Positions 63,801 to 64,000 of a DNA stretch of 64,000 nt are shown here, one piece after another (within the stretch, counting starts at the first letter, position 1; every line of letters begins with the position of its first letter). Made by a program: the position numbers and the translations under genes. The notes beneath the pieces were generated by a model, which was not told where the DNA came from, did not search any database, and was given only the letters and a program-made list of their open reading frames with translations. This DNA is from JASLEW01 sp035544895 (GTDB taxonomy: Bacteria; Acidobacteriota; Thermoanaerobaculia; Multivoradales; UBA5704): assembly GCA_035544895.1 (NCBI GenBank), contig DASZZM010000044.1, positions 62,001-126,000 of the forward strand, in the 5' to 3' direction.

Positions 63801-64000
63801 GTACGTCCGAACCCCGGCGGAAGCGCTCCCGAGATCATCCAGGTGCTCCGTGGGACGGTCGACGGCGAGCTGATCACCGAGTTGGCCCTGGCGCCCGCGG
63901 CGAGCCGGGAGGTCATCCATTCTTTCGTGACCGCAGCCGGGGGAGCCCGAACCCGGCTGGTCGTCTACAACCCCGACCCGGCTGAGGCCGTCGCCTCCCT
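60879..64000 (+). CDS. Large secreted BNR/sialidase-type beta-propeller protein, 3'-truncated by window
   Basis: The frame is open to the window edge, 1,040 residues visible. A signal peptide (SALKILAVTVGALLLAPATSRA) is followed by a degenerate cysteine-rich repeat (CGNAVLDPGEARDD...GDCCSPLC) like the myxobacterial disulfide repeat. About ten BNR Asp-box units come next (RSDDGGLHWL, RSADGGASW, SSDGGRTF, STDRGETW, RSDDGGGSF, KSYDFGRHW and others) over about residues 90-700, giving one or two propellers. The C-terminal part has beta-sandwich-like repeats. Start: ATG 60879, or GTG 60903, which puts the signal peptide at the very N-terminus and suits the candidate promoter. Not in the operon upstream (74-base gap with its own promoter). 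No sialidase active-site set was recognised, so binding is as likely as catalysis. Confidence 0.82.
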   Translation, partial: MPGSGWFPVSALKILAVTVGALLLAPATSRAGSATCGNAVLDPGEARDDGSRAGGDCCSPLCSLLERKDVHSSVLQWEELGPFTIGGRVTALALDPRDARRLFAGTPAGGVWRSDDGGLHWLGVATWLAGVPISALAVAPDDGAVVIAGTGGVTDGGTVSPGLGVIRSADGGASWAMAVTGEPPAYVAAILIWAEEPQRVLAATDRGILLSSDGGRTFQQARRGNAVSSLVRDPFDQNAVYASSRTGLLWSSDRGLSWSLRSSWPLLSTDAYGAGTTALSLSGLTPGLLYATVQVMATFDRTARSLLLRSSDGGRTFEEIPTAPPFCPAPDSCGFAQALLIDSGNDGRLLLGGDALYASTDRGETWTVLGTATGVHTLVPAPGRGYAAGASGVARIDAAWTTASPRNEGLAITSIVSLDASRQRPPRLLAGTADSGSILGQGEAPSWTVIFGGQKPAGTARFDPFVRERLYVSRSRGRFFRSDDGGGSFHSILQGLDTSQVTADPAPLEPSPLLPGTLFAGRLQLFRSDSAGDSWIPYRPPGNPEVYGIAPSPVHADRLYFSLTSGATLYKADGIFTEGLEISSAPSLRVTSILLDPKAENVLYTTLTDTAALTGRVFKSYDFGRHWEDVTPPGLPAANGIVKDPFGALYVATAAGVLRSANDGFTWSEFGTGLTGYGVTSLRMNGDLLFAGTSGRGVFRMQLKEWVSIDSIPPGGRFLVDGKLVTGPYLAVWLPGSAHRVEPYLVQTAGTHREFVSWSDGGAASHLVRVRGGNLSLTAAIREFHHLEVTARPQAGGALLAVPPSADGFYPSGTLVFLVAAPAPDQRLAGFGGDLNSAQDGLGVVVMNQPRSVEARFEPLVVNLYTDPPGLGLTIDGQTATAPASYRWSAGSRHLVAVPETVGPAPGDTSLLAFDGWSDLLGREHEVAVLRDTFLTDFTAHFIHTVTALEIAPGAARVLRTRGTRDTARIAALGVRPNPGGSAPEIIQVLRGTVDGELITELALAPAASREVIHSFVTAAGGARTRLVVYNPDPAEAVAS

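Overview
This is a 64 kb, very GC-rich bacterial window. The best guess at the host is an Acidobacteriota member, or a similar soil or biofilm bacterium. The main reason is an ADOP-type MacB/FtsX permease whose N-terminal signature is abundant in that phylum; large NRPS loci and long ATGA-coupled operons fit but do not prove it.

Region 1 (1-46 kb) is a lipopeptide-type nonribosomal peptide cluster. The window opens inside an NRPS gene whose 5' end lies outside. The visible part is T-C-A-T-C-A-T-C-A-T-TE, with A-domain pocket codes resembling Gln, Ala and Leu. An ABC exporter, a VioC/AsnO-type Fe(II)/2-oxoglutarate oxygenase, a lipoprotein and an ADOP permease follow in the same direction. Two minus-strand genes come next: a secreted protein with a duplicated domain and a stand-alone sulfotransferase. 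Divergent from the sulfotransferase lies a 27.2 kb NRPS gene of about 9,068 residues. It starts with a fatty acyl-AMP ligase (FAAL) and ACP, then carries seven C-A-T modules with codes read as Ala, Ala, Asp, Val, unknown, Ser and Val. It ends in an epimerization domain with no thioesterase. A sulfotransferase domain is built in directly after the Ser module. The initiating gene therefore lies downstream of the terminating gene, and a short out-of-frame relic of what looks like another NRPS N-terminus follows it. Working model (inference): acyl-Ala-Ala-Asp-Val-X-Ser(sulfated or dehydrated)-D-Val is passed to synthetases upstream of the window and released by the TE after Gln-Ala-Leu, with oxygenase, sulfotransferase and exporter acting as tailoring and export functions.

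Region 2 (46-51.5 kb) is a scrambled junction. It holds a stand-alone FEN-type 5'-3' exonuclease, a DUF5674 gene with a coupled small partner, a DUF433-type antitoxin followed by a degraded DUF5615-like toxin, the 3' half of a tRNA-Pro(GGG) with no 5' half, a frameshifted and truncated IS21-family istA with its end repeats, an ExeA/TniB-like ATPase cut by that IS, and a short 5' fragment of a dnaE2-like gene. It reads as an integration hotspot.

Region 3 (51.5-60.8 kb) is a tightly coupled exopolysaccharide operon. Its genes are a nucleotidyltransferase/phosphoglycosyltransferase fusion, a Wza-type export lipoprotein, a stand-alone acyl carrier protein, a Wzx-like flippase, three glycosyltransferases (GT4, GT2, GT4) and a GH51-like hydrolase. 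Region 4 (60.8 kb to the end) is the start of a large secreted BNR beta-propeller protein that runs off the window.
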